Shown here one piece after another: positions 8,045 through 18,642 of a stretch of DNA of 64,000 bases; position 1 is the stretch's first letter; every line of letters starts with the position of its first letter. The position numbers and the translations under genes are program-made. The stretch is from assembly GCA_002238565.1 (NCBI GenBank), contig MPMP01000019.1, forward strand, positions 1 through 64,000. Direction: 5' to 3'. The notes beneath the pieces are model-generated. The model was not told the origin of the DNA and did not search any database. It worked only from the letters and a program-made list of their open reading frames with translations. Source of the DNA: Albidovulum sp. bin36. Its GTDB lineage: Bacteria; Pseudomonadota; Alphaproteobacteria; Rhodobacterales; Rhodobacteraceae.

Positions 8045-8871
8045 TCAGAAAACGCCGAACTGCGGGCCGGACCATTGGCGGATCCCTTGGTCCCCTAGCA
8101 ATAGTTGCGCATCGCAACATGTTAAATCGCGGTAGGGCGCCGGCGCGAGATAGGGCTAATTCGGCTTAGTGCTGCTAAGATGGCAAAGCCATGGCTGTTC
8201 GCCCTGACCTTCGATGAATTCCATGCCCCGCGTGGTGAGCCAGGCCGATTCCGAATACTCCTTGGGCACCCTGGCGGCGAAGGGCGAATTTTGCAGCATC
8301 CATCCCGAAAGAAGTTCGCCATCGGGCCCCAAGTCGGTATTCGCCCATTCCTCCCATGGATTATAACCGTCCATTCCGTGTTCGCGCAAACGCAGATCAT
8401 GGTCTTCGGCGTGCCGGTTCGGGTAATCGGAATTGTTCGTCCCGTCGTCCCGGACAAATACTTCAAACCCGAACACTGAGACCAGCGCTCCGACCGCGCT
8501 AGCGAGGTCGATTCCCAGGCGTTCCATGCCCTCGCAGTCCGGCGTCATGTGCGTTTTGCCCACGAGCGCGCATTTGACGCCGATTTCGCGAAGATGATCG
8601 CCTAGCGTTGGCTCTCCGAGCCGAAGCGGAAATCCGTTCCAGGTCGAGCCATGGCTGCGAACGTATCGACCCGTATAATAGCTCATCCTGCTAGGCCCGC
8701 AGATCGGAGACTGCACATAGGCGCGGTTGAATCGTACTCCGCGTGATGCCAACCAGTCCATGTTCGGAGTTTCTATTTGCGAGGCGCCGTAACAGCTCAG
8801 GTAGTCCCATCTTAATGATCGGCCGTTATCCACAAAACATTCGTGCTAGTCGCCCGCCTTGACGCCTCCAT
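8045..8871 (-). pseudogene. sulfatase / phosphonate-monoester-hydrolase-like pseudogene
   Basis: The minus strand encodes the N-terminal half of an alkaline-phosphatase-superfamily sulfatase. From ATG 8871 it reads TNVLWITADH. A one-base loss then shifts the frame to LRWDYLSCYGASQIETPN, with the active-site segment CGPSRMSYYTGRY (formylglycine motif CxPSR) and KTHM downstream. A second lesion, TAG near 8162, replaces the expected Trp of the KPHWPY-type motif, after which recognisable homology (PYLAPAPY) continues only briefly. The C-terminal half is missing; such enzymes are usually about 450-550 residues. The gene is dead by frameshift, nonsense mutation and truncation. The family normally needs a formylglycine-generating enzyme; none is nearby. 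Confidence 0.8.
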
Positions 8872-9358
8872 TGACCTAAAGGAGTTGTCCGGCACATGCG
8901 AAGGGAATTCCGGCGCCCGTCATTGTTCCAGGCTCCCCGCCGCGGTCGGCGGCACACAATTGCCGATGCGCCATTCATAAAGGTTCAAATCGGTTCTCGG
9001 CTAGTCGGATGCGACAGCTTAAGCGGCAAATCTCATAGAAGTAGCGGCTGCGGACCAGCCTCGCCGCCCTTTGAGAAGCCTGGAACCGAGGAGACTTTTG
9101 ACGAGTTCCGGGGCCTGGATGCCGGAGTCGCCGATACCCGCCGCGAATTCGCCCGAGCTAGAATGAGGCGCGAATTCCGGTCCTTTCGAAATTCGGAAAG
9201 CCGGGAACGGCTTTGGCCGCATGGACGTATCATGCGCTATCAATGATTCGAAATATTGACGAGCATGAATTTTCTAGGATAATCCGATTGGGTCTTGCGC
9301 GGGTAATTTACCGCGAGTTCGCAATTCCTGGCCGCTGCAAATTTTCAGGAGCGCTGCA
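8872..9358. other. intergenic, no supportable gene
   Basis: These 487 bases between the sulfatase pseudogene and the response regulator gene contain short open frames on both strands, none with protein-like sequence or a convincing start. The promoter of the response regulator gene must lie at the right end. CAGGAGCGCTGCA just before ATG 9359 supplies the ribosome-binding site. Confidence 0.5.
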
Positions 9359-10069
9359 ATGAATTCCGAGAAAAAAATACTTGTCGTCGAGGATTATTTT
9401 CCCGTGCTTGAAGACATCGCGGTCACTTTCGAAAGAGAAGGATTCACTGTTCTTGCCGCGTCGGGACCGGACAAAGCGCGGGAATTAGCGGAAAACGAGA
9501 AGCCGAACGTCATAGTTCTCGATTTGGGCCTGCCGAATTTGGAAGACGGTAAGGAACTGTGCTCCTGGCTCGCAAAATTGCCGTCGAAACCTCCTATCAT
9601 CGTTCTTACGAGGTACGATTCAAATAGGGAAAAAAGCCTTCTGGAAGAGTGCCTCCTGGACCTGGGCGCAGCAGACTTCATCAACAAACCATTCACCCCG
9701 TCGGAGCTCGTTGCCAAGGTCAAGGTGCACGATCGCATCCGTCGGCAAATTGGATTGGGCGTTCCGGACGTAAGAATCGGAAAAGTTACCTACAATCCGC
9801 AAGCCAATCGCCTCGAATTTCCCGATAGCAAAAAAGTAAATCTTACGCTCAGTCAATCCAAGGTGTTCGAGGCATTGCTTTTTTCCGAGAATAGAACCGC
9901 CACCGTTTCTCAGCTGAAGAAGAAGCTTGGCTACGCGGCGAACACCAGCACAAGAACCGTGCAGACTCACATTTGGAGACTTCGATTATTAATTCGAAAC
10001 GGAGAGTCCGGCTTTCCGAAAATCGTCACGCTGGAGAATAGCGAAGGCTATCGGCTCCTCGACTATTAG
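9359..10069 (+). CDS. orphan response regulator, OmpR-like DNA-binding
   Basis: A 236-residue two-domain regulator. The receiver domain (residues about 5-125) has the acidic pair E11/D12, phospho-acceptor D55 in VIVLDLGLP, T84 and K110 (INKPFTP), so it looks phosphorylatable. The C-terminal domain (about 140-236) is a winged helix of the OmpR/PhoB kind, ending in TVQTHIWRLRLLI and an EGYRLLDY hairpin. No histidine kinase is adjacent, so the partner is encoded elsewhere. In several alphaproteobacteria a response regulator lies beside the ftsK-lolA-xth group, as here. It marks the return to core-like GC after the decayed region. Confidence 0.9.
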   Translation: MNSEKKILVVEDYFPVLEDIAVTFEREGFTVLAASGPDKARELAENEKPNVIVLDLGLPNLEDGKELCSWLAKLPSKPPIIVLTRYDSNREKSLLEECLLDLGAADFINKPFTPSELVAKVKVHDRIRRQIGLGVPDVRIGKVTYNPQANRLEFPDSKKVNLTLSQSKVFEALLFSENRTATVSQLKKKLGYAANTSTRTVQTHIWRLRLLIRNGESGFPKIVTLENSEGYRLLDY

Positions 10070-10138
10070 CCGGCAGCCCCGGGGGGACTTTTCGCCGGCG
10101 CCTTGCGGCTGCAGCGCCGATGTGCGAATGCGCACGCC

Positions 10139-10927
10139 ATGCAAATCACAGTCGCATCATGGAATATAAACTCGGTCAGGCTTCGCCAGAACCTCGTCGT
10201 CAAGCTGCTAAGCGAGGAGAGCCCGGACGTCCTTTGCCTTCAGGAATTGAAATCGCCTCTGGAATTCATTCCCGTGGAAACCTTTGAAGCCGCCGGCTAC
10301 CGCCATGTGGTTGCGCGGGGGCAGAAGAGCTACAACGGCGTTGCCATACTTTCGCGCCATCCTCTGCTTGATGCCGGCAGCCGGGACTTTCTCGACCGAA
10401 AGGAAGCGCGCCACGTCTCGGCCGAGATGGAAAACGGCATCACGATCCAAAATTTCTACGTGCCCGCGGGCGGCGACATTCCCGACAGAAGCCGAAACAG
10501 CAAATTCGGCGACAAACTCGACTTTCTTGCGGGAATGCGCGACTGGTTTCGCGAACGCCCTCCCGCGAGGACAATTCTTGTGGGAGATTTGAACATCGCC
10601 CCTCGCGAAGACGATGTTTGGTCGCATCGGCAGCTGCTCGATGTCGTCAGCCATACGCCGGTTGAAGTCGAGCTTCTGGCGGAAGTGCGCGAGTCCGGAA
10701 ACTGGACGGACATTACTCGCCGCGACATTCGGCAGGGCAAGCTGTACACTTGGTGGTCGTACAGAGCGCGCGACTGGAACGCTTCGGATCGCGGCAGGCG
10801 GCTGGACCATATTTGGGCTTCGCCGGATCTCGTTGGCGGCGACAATTCCTCCAAGGTCCTGCGCGAGGCTCGCGGATGGGAGAGACCGTCGGACCACGCT
10901 CCTGTTTTTGCGACCTTTGAAGTATGA
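10139..10927 (+). CDS. xth: exodeoxyribonuclease III
   Basis: A 262-residue AP endonuclease/3'-5' exonuclease of the exonuclease III (EEP) family, acting in base-excision repair. Motifs: ITVASWNINSVRLR at the N-terminus, the metal-binding Glu in CLQELKSP, LVGDLNIAPREDDVW with the catalytic Asp/Asn, RLDHIWAS and the terminal WERPSDHAPVFATF with the Asp-His pair. The family is usually about 255-270 residues. I chose ATG 10139 because family members begin at the MxIxxWN segment; an in-frame ATG lies 36 bases upstream. It belongs to the conserved lolA-xth neighbourhood. Confidence 0.95.
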   Translation: MQITVASWNINSVRLRQNLVVKLLSEESPDVLCLQELKSPLEFIPVETFEAAGYRHVVARGQKSYNGVAILSRHPLLDAGSRDFLDRKEARHVSAEMENGITIQNFYVPAGGDIPDRSRNSKFGDKLDFLAGMRDWFRERPPARTILVGDLNIAPREDDVWSHRQLLDVVSHTPVEVELLAEVRESGNWTDITRRDIRQGKLYTWWSYRARDWNASDRGRRLDHIWASPDLVGGDNSSKVLREARGWERPSDHAPVFATFEV

Positions 10928-10993
10928 TGCCTATTGGAAATTCAAGCCCCAGCTACCATATTCCATAAGAACAACGGATCGGAATAGCGCGAC

Positions 10994-11899
10994 ATGTTTT
11001 TTACGGACAAGCAAAATTCCGGCGCCGAGCCGGACAATTTCATACTAGAAGGTTCAGAAGCGAAGTTCGCCTCGGAAGTCGTCGAATCGAGCATCGAACG
11101 GCCGACTATCGCCTATTTCACGGCATCCTGGTGCGGTCCCTGCAAGCAGCTGGGCCCCGCTCTGGAGGCCGCGGTCAAAGGAGCCGCCGGAAAAGTCCGG
11201 CTGGTTAGGTACGACGTAGATTCCAACCAGCGACTTGCAGCGCAGCTGCGAGTTCAATCGATCCCCGCGGTTTTCGCATTCGTAGACGGCCAGGTGGACG
11301 ACGGCTTCATGGGCGCCCAGCCCAATTCCGAAATCAAGCGATTCGTGGACAAGCTAGCCGCAAAGGCGGGAGGCTCGCTCGATAGCGATCTTGAAAGAGC
11401 CGAATCTCTTCTCGAACAGGGCGCCGCAGTTCAAGCAGCCCAGGAATTCGCAAGACTTGTCGCCGCGAATCCGGACAGCGCGCAAGCCTATTCCGGCCTA
11501 ATTCGCTCGCATCTCGCGTTCGGCGACGAAGCCAAGGCGCAGATGCTTCTCGACAACGCTTCCGAGGCTATCGCCGGCTCGAGCGAGATCGAATCCGTTC
11601 GCGCCGCCATCGAACTGGCGCGGCAGGCAAACAGTACAGGTCCGATCGAAGAACTGAAAAGGCGCGTCAAGGAGAATCGGGAAGACAAGAAATCCAGGTT
11701 CGACCTAGCCGTCGCGCTGCACGCATCCGGCGATATCGAGAGCGCCATGGACGAACTGATAGAATTGTTCAGGATCGATCGGGAGTGGAACGACGGAGCC
11801 GCCAAGGAGCAGCTGTTCCTGATCTTCAATTCGCTTAAGCCGAACGACCCGACCGCGCTAAAATATCGGCGCAAGCTTTCGTCGTTCATATACTCGTAG
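10994..11899 (+). CDS. cnoX: YbbN/CnoX-type thioredoxin-TPR co-chaperone
   Basis: A 301-residue protein with an N-terminal thioredoxin fold (about 20-130) bearing the CxxC site SWCGPCKQ (C47, C50) and cis-Pro IPAV, followed by helical TPR-like repeats (about 140-300). This is the layout of CnoX/YbbN, which holds unfolding proteins under oxidative stress and passes them to GroEL or DnaK. Escherichia coli YbbN lacks the second Cys; alphaproteobacterial forms often keep CGPC, as here. It has no signal peptide, so it acts in the cytoplasm. It lies downstream of xth with a 66-base gap. Confidence 0.9.
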   Translation: MFFTDKQNSGAEPDNFILEGSEAKFASEVVESSIERPTIAYFTASWCGPCKQLGPALEAAVKGAAGKVRLVRYDVDSNQRLAAQLRVQSIPAVFAFVDGQVDDGFMGAQPNSEIKRFVDKLAAKAGGSLDSDLERAESLLEQGAAVQAAQEFARLVAANPDSAQAYSGLIRSHLAFGDEAKAQMLLDNASEAIAGSSEIESVRAAIELARQANSTGPIEELKRRVKENREDKKSRFDLAVALHASGDIESAMDELIELFRIDREWNDGAAKEQLFLIFNSLKPNDPTALKYRRKLSSFIYS

Positions 11900-11978
11900 G
11901 CCGGGACCAAATACTAGATGTACTGCGATAGCCCGGAATTCTACGCATGATGAGCGGCAAGAGCGATTGGGCGCCCGC

Positions 11979-12161
11979 GTGACGGAGAAACCCGCCTTCG
12001 ACAGGAAGATGCTGGAAGTGCTGGTTTGCCCGGTAACCCATAGCCAGCTGGTCTACGATGCGAAAAACCAGGAGCTGGTTTCGCGAGCGGCGCATCTCGC
12101 CTATCCGATCAGAAACGGCATCCCCATCATGCTTCCCGACGAGGCGCGCGAAATATCCTGA
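11979..12161 (+). CDS. Trm112-family small protein
   Basis: A 60-residue protein beginning [20 protein letters not shown] and ending with a hydrophobic [10 protein letters not shown] segment, the signature of the Trm112/YcaR family. Bacterial members are short, often zinc-ribbon-like, and are thought to partner methyltransferases or other enzymes. Only one Cys of the usual zinc set is visible, so metal binding is doubtful. I prefer GTG 11979 because relatives start with a short charged segment before LLxxLVCPV; a TTG at 11967 would add four residues. It converges with ubiH. Confidence 0.85.
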   Translation: MTEKPAFDRKMLEVLVCPVTHSQLVYDAKNQELVSRAAHLAYPIRNGIPIMLPDEAREIS

Positions 12162-12175
12162 GAGGGGGGCGCCGA

Positions 12176-13402
12176 TCAAATCTCGCCTGTTCGCATGAGC
12201 GCGGGAAGATCGCCGACCAGGCCCGCGGCCTCCCGCGCAAGGAGCCGGCGCAGGAGCGGAAGGCGGCCGATGGCCGCCATGCCGGCCGACCTCAGGATCG
12301 AAGCCAATTCGCTATCGGTCGCAAAAATCAAATTGGCTCCGTGCGTCGCGCCGATGATCGAAGCGGAATCGAACTTTCGCCAGCGCTCGTACCTTTCCAG
12401 CACGGCGGAACTGCCTATGTCTTCGCCGCGCCGCTTGGCCAATGCTACGACTTCGGCAAGCGCGGCGGCATCGCGAAATCCTAGATTCAGACCTTGGCCG
12501 GCAATCGGATGGACGCCGTGCGCCGCATCGCCCGCCAGCGCGATCCTTTCGGCGGCGAATCGATGGGCAACCGAAAGATTCAGGGGGAAAACGCGGCGCG
12601 GGCCGCTTAGGGCGACGGAACCCAGAAAATCGCCGAATCTCGGCTTCAGAACCTGGAGGAAGCCATTGTCGTCGAGTTCGCCGATACGCTTGGCCACATC
12701 GGATTTTTCTGTCCAAACAATTGACGACCTGCTGGAGGGAAGAGGCAGGATCGCCAGCGGGCCCGATGCCATGAAGAGCTGGTGCGCCGCGCCCAAGTGA
12801 TCGATTTCGTGCTCGACCGCGCAAACTATAGACGACTGCCGATAGTCGTGAAAGCTCCGGTCGATTCCTGCGAGCCTCGCCACGACGCTTCCGCGGCCGT
12901 CGCAGCCGGCAAGCAAGGCGACCAACACCGGAGGCCCGCTGTCGAAATCGACTGCGACGCGGCCCGAGCCGACAGCGAATTCGGCGACGCGGGCCGGCGC
13001 GATGCGGCGAATTCCCGGCGCCGCATCAATTGCTTCCAGAAGCGCGCGGCGCAGGAATCGATCTTCAATCATCCTTCCGAGCGGCCCCGAATCGGCATCT
13101 CCGCGATCGAATTCGATGATCGGGCCGCGAATGCCTTCGCCCGGGCGGCCCTCGGCAACTCGAACCGAATGTATCGGCTGCCCGAATTCGATCAGCTGAC
13201 GACCGAGGCCGAGCGATTCAAGGAGCCTGCATGACGAGGCGGAAAGCGCGTAGGCCCGCCCGTCGAATTCGCCGAGCGCCTGAGTAGCTTGCCGAGTCTC
13301 GTCGACCAGGACGACATTTACGCCCGAGCGGGCCAGAGCCAATGCCAGGGAATTCCCGACAATTCCTCCGCCCGCGACTAGTGCATCGCCATCCAGTTTC
13401 AT
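12176..13402 (-). CDS. UbiH/UbiF/VisC/COQ6-type FAD monooxygenase
   Basis: A 408-residue flavoprotein hydroxylase of ubiquinone biosynthesis type. It has the N-terminal FAD-binding loop VAGGGIVGNSLALALARSG, a central DG-type motif (GCDGRGSVVARLAGI) and the second FAD motif LAGDAAHGVHPIAGQGLNLG. The family hydroxylates the aromatic ring of polyprenylphenols with O2 and NADPH at the membrane. Which ring position is modified cannot be told from sequence. The start at ATG 13402 places the Rossmann loop at the usual distance; an upstream GTG-type extension to 13444 looks non-coding. It is divergent from the amidase gene. Confidence 0.9.
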   Translation of the reverse strand: MKLDGDALVAGGGIVGNSLALALARSGVNVVLVDETRQATQALGEFDGRAYALSASSCRLLESLGLGRQLIEFGQPIHSVRVAEGRPGEGIRGPIIEFDRGDADSGPLGRMIEDRFLRRALLEAIDAAPGIRRIAPARVAEFAVGSGRVAVDFDSGPPVLVALLAGCDGRGSVVARLAGIDRSFHDYRQSSIVCAVEHEIDHLGAAHQLFMASGPLAILPLPSSRSSIVWTEKSDVAKRIGELDDNGFLQVLKPRFGDFLGSVALSGPRRVFPLNLSVAHRFAAERIALAGDAAHGVHPIAGQGLNLGFRDAAALAEVVALAKRRGEDIGSSAVLERYERWRKFDSASIIGATHGANLIFATDSELASILRSAGMAAIGRLPLLRRLLAREAAGLVGDLPALMRTGEI

Positions 13403-13489
13403 AATTCGCTTAAAGCACGGCAAAGTTCCGTTTGTCCATTGCATCGCTCGCGCCTACGATAACGCGGATTGGCAATGGAGATTCGGCGG

Positions 13490-14827
13490 ATGGACCACGA
13501 ATGGCTGCGAATGACGGCGACCGAACTAGGGCGGGGAATCGGCTCGGGCGGCATTGACCCGGTAGAATTGGCGGATTGCTACCTTGCGGCAATCGGCAGC
13601 CACGCGGACTCGCATAGGATCTACGCGCGGTTGACCGAGGATCGAGCCCGGGCCGAAGCCGCCGCCGCCGCCGAACGCGCCCGGCTGGGAGTCCGAGTTT
13701 CCAGCCTGGACGGCGTTCCCGTTTCCTGGAAGGACCTTTTCGACACGGCCGGAGTCGAAACCAGTGCGGGATCCGCGCTCTTGGCGGGCCGCGCGCCGTC
13801 CGAAGACGCCGAGGTCGTTCGCAATGCCACCGCAGCCGGATTGGTTTGCCTCGGCAAGACCCATATGTCCGAACTCGCTTTTTCGGGCCTCGGACTCAAT
13901 CCGGTTACCGCGACTCCTCCCTGCGTAAACTATCCCGAATCAGTCGCCGGCGGTTCTTCGTCGGGCGCCGCCGCGTCCGTCGCCTTCGGGCTGGCTCCCT
14001 GCGCGATAGGATCCGATACGGGAGGGTCCGTCCGCATTCCCGCCGCGTGGAACGATTTGGTCGGCCTCAAGACGACATCCGGGCTGCTTTCGCTGAAAGG
14101 CGTCGTTCCCCTTTGCGAAAGATTCGACACGGTCGGCCCGCTTGCCCGTTCCGTCGAGGACGCGGCCGCGCTCCTAGCCGCTTTGGGAGGAGCGCCGACT
14201 CCCGATCTTGGCGGCGCGAATCTGCGGGGGACTCTGATCCTCGCGCTTCGAACGATCGCCACGGACGATCTGAGACCCGGCCCCGCGGAAGGATACGAGC
14301 GCGCCATCCGGCTCCTCGAAGACAACGGCGCGAAAATTATCGATATCGAGATTCCGGAACTCCTGGAGGCATTCGAACTGGCCGGGTGCCTTTATTGCGT
14401 CGAAGCCTACGCAACCTGGAAGGAAACAATCGAAGCCTCGCCGCATCTCATGTTCGACAAGGTCCGGGAGCGGTTTCAGTGGGGCGCGAATTTCAGCGGA
14501 GAGCAATTCGCGGCCGCCTGGTCGAAGCTTGAAAAAATTCGAGCCGCGTACCGCCGAGCCGTCGCCGGATGCGATGCCGTCGTCGCGCCATCCTCGCCTA
14601 TTCTGCCTCCGGACATAAGGCGGCTGACCGAGCAGCCGGGGCACTACGAATCGGAAAACCTCTTGGCGCTGAGAAATACGCGGATAGCGAATTTGATGGA
14701 AGTTCCCGCTTTGACCATCCCGTCGCACATGCCTTCGGCAGGCATCATGCTGATGGGCCATCCGTTCCAGGAGGGCAGGCTTCTCAGGCTCGGCCGCGCG
14801 TTTGAATTCGTTCTCAATAGTTCCTGA
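13490..14827 (+). CDS. amidase-signature family amidase
   Basis: An approximately 445-residue amidase with the Ser-cisSer-Lys machinery: Lys in VSWKDLFD, the glycine/serine-rich stretch GGSSSGAAASVAFG and the nucleophile segment GSDTGGSVRIPA. The family hydrolyses amides, or acts as GatA in tRNA-dependent amidation. No gatB or gatC is adjacent and the C-terminus is divergent, so a stand-alone amidase of unknown substrate is likelier. ATG 13490 is preceded by GGAG nine bases upstream; ATG 13475 and TTG 13469 are alternatives. Similar amidases sit beside the ftsK-associated aminotransferase in related genomes. Confidence 0.9.
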   Translation: MDHEWLRMTATELGRGIGSGGIDPVELADCYLAAIGSHADSHRIYARLTEDRARAEAAAAAERARLGVRVSSLDGVPVSWKDLFDTAGVETSAGSALLAGRAPSEDAEVVRNATAAGLVCLGKTHMSELAFSGLGLNPVTATPPCVNYPESVAGGSSSGAAASVAFGLAPCAIGSDTGGSVRIPAAWNDLVGLKTTSGLLSLKGVVPLCERFDTVGPLARSVEDAAALLAALGGAPTPDLGGANLRGTLILALRTIATDDLRPGPAEGYERAIRLLEDNGAKIIDIEIPELLEAFELAGCLYCVEAYATWKETIEASPHLMFDKVRERFQWGANFSGEQFAAAWSKLEKIRAAYRRAVAGCDAVVAPSSPILPPDIRRLTEQPGHYESENLLALRNTRIANLMEVPALTIPSHMPSAGIMLMGHPFQEGRLLRLGRAFEFVLNSS

Positions 14828-14974
14828 ACGGACGACGGCGCCCCATATGGTATTGTAAACAGGGAACACCTGCGGCAAGAATAACCGGCTACCGCTCGAC
14901 ATGCCCGCCTTTTCAAGGTACGGTTGCAGCAAACACAGGGCGCGACGACCCTGGAATTTGAGGCATGAAGGCAA

Positions 14975-16165
14975 ATGGAGCCCCCAAGGCGATTCTCGAA
15001 ACTTCCGGCGTATACGTTCAACCGCTTGCGGCAGCTTTTGCGCGGACGCCGACCTGGGCTCGAGCCCATAGATCTTTCGGTCGGCGAGCCGAAGCACGGC
15101 TTTCCGGAATGGGCCGCCGAAACCATACATTCGCACTCGGCGGAATTCGGAAGATACCCGTCGAAGAAAGGCGATGCCTACCTGCTGGAAGCCATTTCGG
15201 AGTGGTTCCTAAAGCGGCACGGCGCGAACCTTGATCCGCAAAGCGAAATAGTCGTCCTGAATGGATCTCGGGAAGGTCTGTTCAGCGCGTGCATGGCGCT
15301 GTCCCCCGAAGACAAGCTCGGCAGGAAGCCGCTGGTTGTCATTCCCAACCCGTTCTACCAGGTCTACGCCGCCGCGGCCTATGCAGCGGGCGCAGAACCG
15401 ATTTATGCGAACGCGACGGAAGACAACGGCTTTTTGCCCGACTATGCCTCGCTAGGCAGCGAAACCCTCTCGAGCGCGACAGTGGCCTACCTGTGCACGC
15501 CGTCGAATCCGGAAGGCGCAGTGGCATCGAAGGAATATCTCGCCGAACTTGTCCGGCTGGCGGAAAAATTCGACTTCTGCATCTTCTCGGACGAGTGCTA
15601 CTCGGAACTTTATCGCGGTCGGCCGCCGCCCAGCGCCTTGGCGGTCGCGCGAGAAATCGGCGCCGATCCCGAACGCGTCATTGCTTTCAATTCGCTTTCA
15701 AAAAGATCGAATGCCCCCGGACTTCGGTCCGGTTTCGCCGCAGGCGGGCGGAATGGCATAGAGCGCATCGTCCAGGCTCGCGAATACGGAGGCGCGCCTA
15801 TTCCGTCGCCTATCCAAAAGGCTTCCGCGCTTTTGTGGCGGGACGAAGCGCACGTTGAAGCCAGTCGAATCCTGTACCGCGAGAAGTACGAACTCGCCGA
15901 CGAAATCCTTTCCGGCACCAATGGATACCGAAGCCCGGAAGCCGGGCTTTTCCTATGGCTGAAATTTGAAGACGGCGAACAGGCCGCCCTAGATCTATGG
16001 ACGGCCTACGGCCTCAAGGTCGTGCCCGGCGAATATTTCGGCAGAGAGACCGGGATCCCCAATCCGGGCGCGGGCCGAATCCGAGCGGCGATGGTCGCCG
16101 AGTCCGAGCGGATGCGCGCCGGCCTCGAACGCATCCGCGAATACCGCACGAGTGGGAGAATGTAA
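14975..16165 (+). CDS. class I/II aminotransferase, DapC-like
   Basis: A 396-residue PLP enzyme. It shows the substrate-binding segment [11 protein letters not shown] near the N-terminus, a [10 protein letters not shown] motif (Asn contacting PLP), the Asp-Tyr segment [10 protein letters not shown] and the PLP-binding Lys in [17 protein letters not shown]. Length and the GEPKH motif fit N-succinyl-LL-diaminopimelate aminotransferase (DapC) of the lysine/peptidoglycan pathway, but related aminotransferases look alike, so the substrate is tentative. It is separated from ftsK by only two bases, so the two are probably co-transcribed, in the usual alphaproteobacterial order. Confidence 0.9.
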   Translation: MEPPRRFSKLPAYTFNRLRQLLRGRRPGLEPIDLSVGEPKHGFPEWAAETIHSHSAEFGRYPSKKGDAYLLEAISEWFLKRHGANLDPQSEIVVLNGSREGLFSACMALSPEDKLGRKPLVVIPNPFYQVYAAAAYAAGAEPIYANATEDNGFLPDYASLGSETLSSATVAYLCTPSNPEGAVASKEYLAELVRLAEKFDFCIFSDECYSELYRGRPPPSALAVAREIGADPERVIAFNSLSKRSNAPGLRSGFAAGGRNGIERIVQAREYGGAPIPSPIQKASALLWRDEAHVEASRILYREKYELADEILSGTNGYRSPEAGLFLWLKFEDGEQAALDLWTAYGLKVVPGEYFGRETGIPNPGAGRIRAAMVAESERMRAGLERIREYRTSGRM

Positions 16166-16167
16166 CG

Positions 16168-18642
16168 ATGGCATTTCAGGCAAGGCATAGAGATCCACTT
16201 CTGGACGGGGAGTGGCATCAGTATATCGAACGGCGCGTGCTCGAAATTCTGGGCATCGCCGTTTTCTCCACCGGCCTGGCGCTTGCAGTAGCGCTAGGCT
16301 CCTACACGCCAAACGATCCTGGACTGTTCACCGTAACTTCCGACCCGGTGCGGAACTTGCTCGGTCCCCCGGGCGCGGCGATAGCGAGTCCGCTGATCGT
16401 GACGGTGGGCATCGGCTCGTGGGGCGTCGTCGTTTTTCTTCTGATCTGGGGACTCAGGTTCTTCTTTCACGGCAGCCCGAAGGTTTTTCTCAATCGCATA
16501 ATGCTGCTGCCCATCGCCATCGCATTCCTGTCCATCTACGCAGCAAAGTCGCCTCGGCCGGATTATTGGAATCACCATTTCGGCGCTGGAGGGATGTTCG
16601 GCGACTCGGTCTTTGCCGCCGCGACGTACTCTTGGCCATGGGACCCGGTCCTTGGAAACCAGCTAATTGTAGGCGCGATCATTGCTATCGCGGCTGCGTC
16701 GTCGATCGGAGCCCTGGGTCTAACGATCAATGACGCTCGAGTAGCTCGAAGGGTGCTGCTTGCCTTTCTCAGGTCGCTGGCGAAGCCGCTGCTGCGTTCA
16801 AAACCCCAAGCCGACGACTCGGAAGACTATGAGGAGCAGGAGATTGAAGACCCGCATTCGAATTCTTTCGAAAGCGGGCACGGCGACCGCAATCGCAGGC
16901 GGGGGCGGATTTTCAAATTCCCCTCAGCGGTTCCGAAGGTATTTAGCCGCGGAACCGCAAGTGCCCGGACGCCGCCGGCTCGAATCAGACCATCGGAACC
17001 GCCTCTTACGCGCGAGTCGCTTGCCGCGTTCGACACGGTCGATTGGCCTCAGGAACCGGATCCGCGCCCGGCTCCGACGGCGAGAGTAATGCAGCCCGCG
17101 GCGAAGCAATCCAGGCCGAGTAGAAAAGCCAGGGCCGAGCAATGCCCGGACGCGGCGCCCGACGCGTACGCAGGCCCGCCGCTCGCTCTGCTTGCGGAAC
17201 CCGACCCGAATTACCGGCAAGGCTACAGCAAAGCGGCGCTCGAAGCGAACTCCGAACAGCTCGCCACCGTGCTGTCCGACTACGGCATCAAAGGCGAAAT
17301 CGGCACCATAAGGCCGGGCCCGGTCGTTACGCTTTACGAACTCATTCCCGCCCCGGGGCTCAAGGCGAGCCGCGTAATCGGACTTTCCGACGATATCGCG
17401 CGTTCAATGACGGCGCTGTCGGCGCGCATTTCCACAGTGCCCGGAAGTTCGGCCATCGGCATCGAATTGCCCAATCCCAAGCGCGACAAGGTATTCCTGC
17501 GGGAAATCGTCTCCTCTTCCGAATTCGGCGATTCGAAAATGAATCTTCCAATCGCGCTGGGCAAGGATATCGCGGGCGATGCCGTCGTCGTCGACCTCGC
17601 GGCGATGCCGCATCTTCTCGTAGCCGGCACGACCGGATCCGGAAAGTCCGTCGCGATCAATACCATGATACTGAGCCTGCTCTACCGCCTGTCGCCCGAC
17701 GAGTGCCGCTTGATCATGATCGATCCGAAAATGCTTGAACTCAGCGTCTACGACGGCATTCCGCATCTGCTGTCTCCAGTCGTTACCGACCCGAAAAAAG
17801 CGGTGGTCGCTCTGAAATGGACCGTCGGCGAAATGGAGAAGCGCTACGACCGGATGTCCAAGATAAACGCCCGCAATATCGGCAACTACAACGAGCGAGC
17901 CAGGGAAGCTCTGGCAAGAGGCGAAAAATTTTCCAGAAAAGTTCAGACCGGCTTTGACGAGGCGACCGGCGACCCGGTTTTCATGACCGAGGAATTCGAT
18001 CCCGAGCCGATGCCCTTCATCGTCGTCGTAGTCGATGAAATGGCGGACCTGATGATGGTCGCCGGCAAGGAGATCGAAGGCTGCATTCAAAGGCTTGCGC
18101 AGATGGCGCGGGCGTCGGGCATTCACCTGGTCATGGCGACCCAGCGACCGTCCGTCGATGTTATAACCGGCACGATTAAAGCGAATTTTCCGACTCGGAT
18201 CTCGTTCCAAGTAACCACGAAGATCGACAGCCGGACGATTCTCGGCGAGATGGGCGCCGAACAGCTTCTCGGCAAGGGCGACATGCTTTACTTGCCCGGC
18301 GGCGGGCGAGTTTCCAGAGTTCACGGCCCGTTCGTCTCGGACGAGGAGGTAGAAGCGATCGTTTCCAGCTTGAAAGCCTACGGCGCGCCGACCTACCTTT
18401 CGGATGTCGTCGAGGAGACCGCGGATTCCGAATCCGGCTTCGGCGGCAATTCGGGCGATGAAGAATACGACCAAGCCGTAAGCATCGTACTCAACGAGCG
18501 AAAATGCTCGACTTCGTATATTCAAAGGCGATTGAAAATCGGCTACAACAAAGCGGCAAGAATAGTTGAGGAGATGGAAGCGAATGGACTCGTCGGAGCA
18601 GCAAACCATTTGGGCAAACGGGAAATCCTCGTACCCGAATAG
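16168..18642 (+). CDS. ftsK: DNA translocase FtsK
   Basis: An 824-residue septal DNA pump that clears and aligns chromosome dimers at division. The N-terminus has four or five hydrophobic segments (about residues 25-190), then a charged, proline-rich linker (about 195-400) and the motor: Walker A in [16 protein letters not shown], Walker B region [15 protein letters not shown] and the [13 protein letters not shown] segment. The C-terminal gamma domain (about 765-824) is a winged helix that reads KOPS sequences ([20 protein letters not shown]). ATG 16168 is chosen because it begins just before the first membrane region and two bases after the aminotransferase stop. It overlaps the start of lolA. 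Confidence 0.97.
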   Translation: MAFQARHRDPLLDGEWHQYIERRVLEILGIAVFSTGLALAVALGSYTPNDPGLFTVTSDPVRNLLGPPGAAIASPLIVTVGIGSWGVVVFLLIWGLRFFFHGSPKVFLNRIMLLPIAIAFLSIYAAKSPRPDYWNHHFGAGGMFGDSVFAAATYSWPWDPVLGNQLIVGAIIAIAAASSIGALGLTINDARVARRVLLAFLRSLAKPLLRSKPQADDSEDYEEQEIEDPHSNSFESGHGDRNRRRGRIFKFPSAVPKVFSRGTASARTPPARIRPSEPPLTRESLAAFDTVDWPQEPDPRPAPTARVMQPAAKQSRPSRKARAEQCPDAAPDAYAGPPLALLAEPDPNYRQGYSKAALEANSEQLATVLSDYGIKGEIGTIRPGPVVTLYELIPAPGLKASRVIGLSDDIARSMTALSARISTVPGSSAIGIELPNPKRDKVFLREIVSSSEFGDSKMNLPIALGKDIAGDAVVVDLAAMPHLLVAGTTGSGKSVAINTMILSLLYRLSPDECRLIMIDPKMLELSVYDGIPHLLSPVVTDPKKAVVALKWTVGEMEKRYDRMSKINARNIGNYNERAREALARGEKFSRKVQTGFDEATGDPVFMTEEFDPEPMPFIVVVVDEMADLMMVAGKEIEGCIQRLAQMARASGIHLVMATQRPSVDVITGTIKANFPTRISFQVTTKIDSRTILGEMGAEQLLGKGDMLYLPGGGRVSRVHGPFVSDEEVEAIVSSLKAYGAPTYLSDVVEETADSESGFGGNSGDEEYDQAVSIVLNERKCSTSYIQRRLKIGYNKAARIVEEMEANGLVGAANHLGKREILVPE

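Noticed and set aside
8826..8834. third TTATCCACA DnaA-box match
   Set aside because: It falls inside the sulfatase coding remnant, where the sequence is explained by the protein, so it is probably chance.
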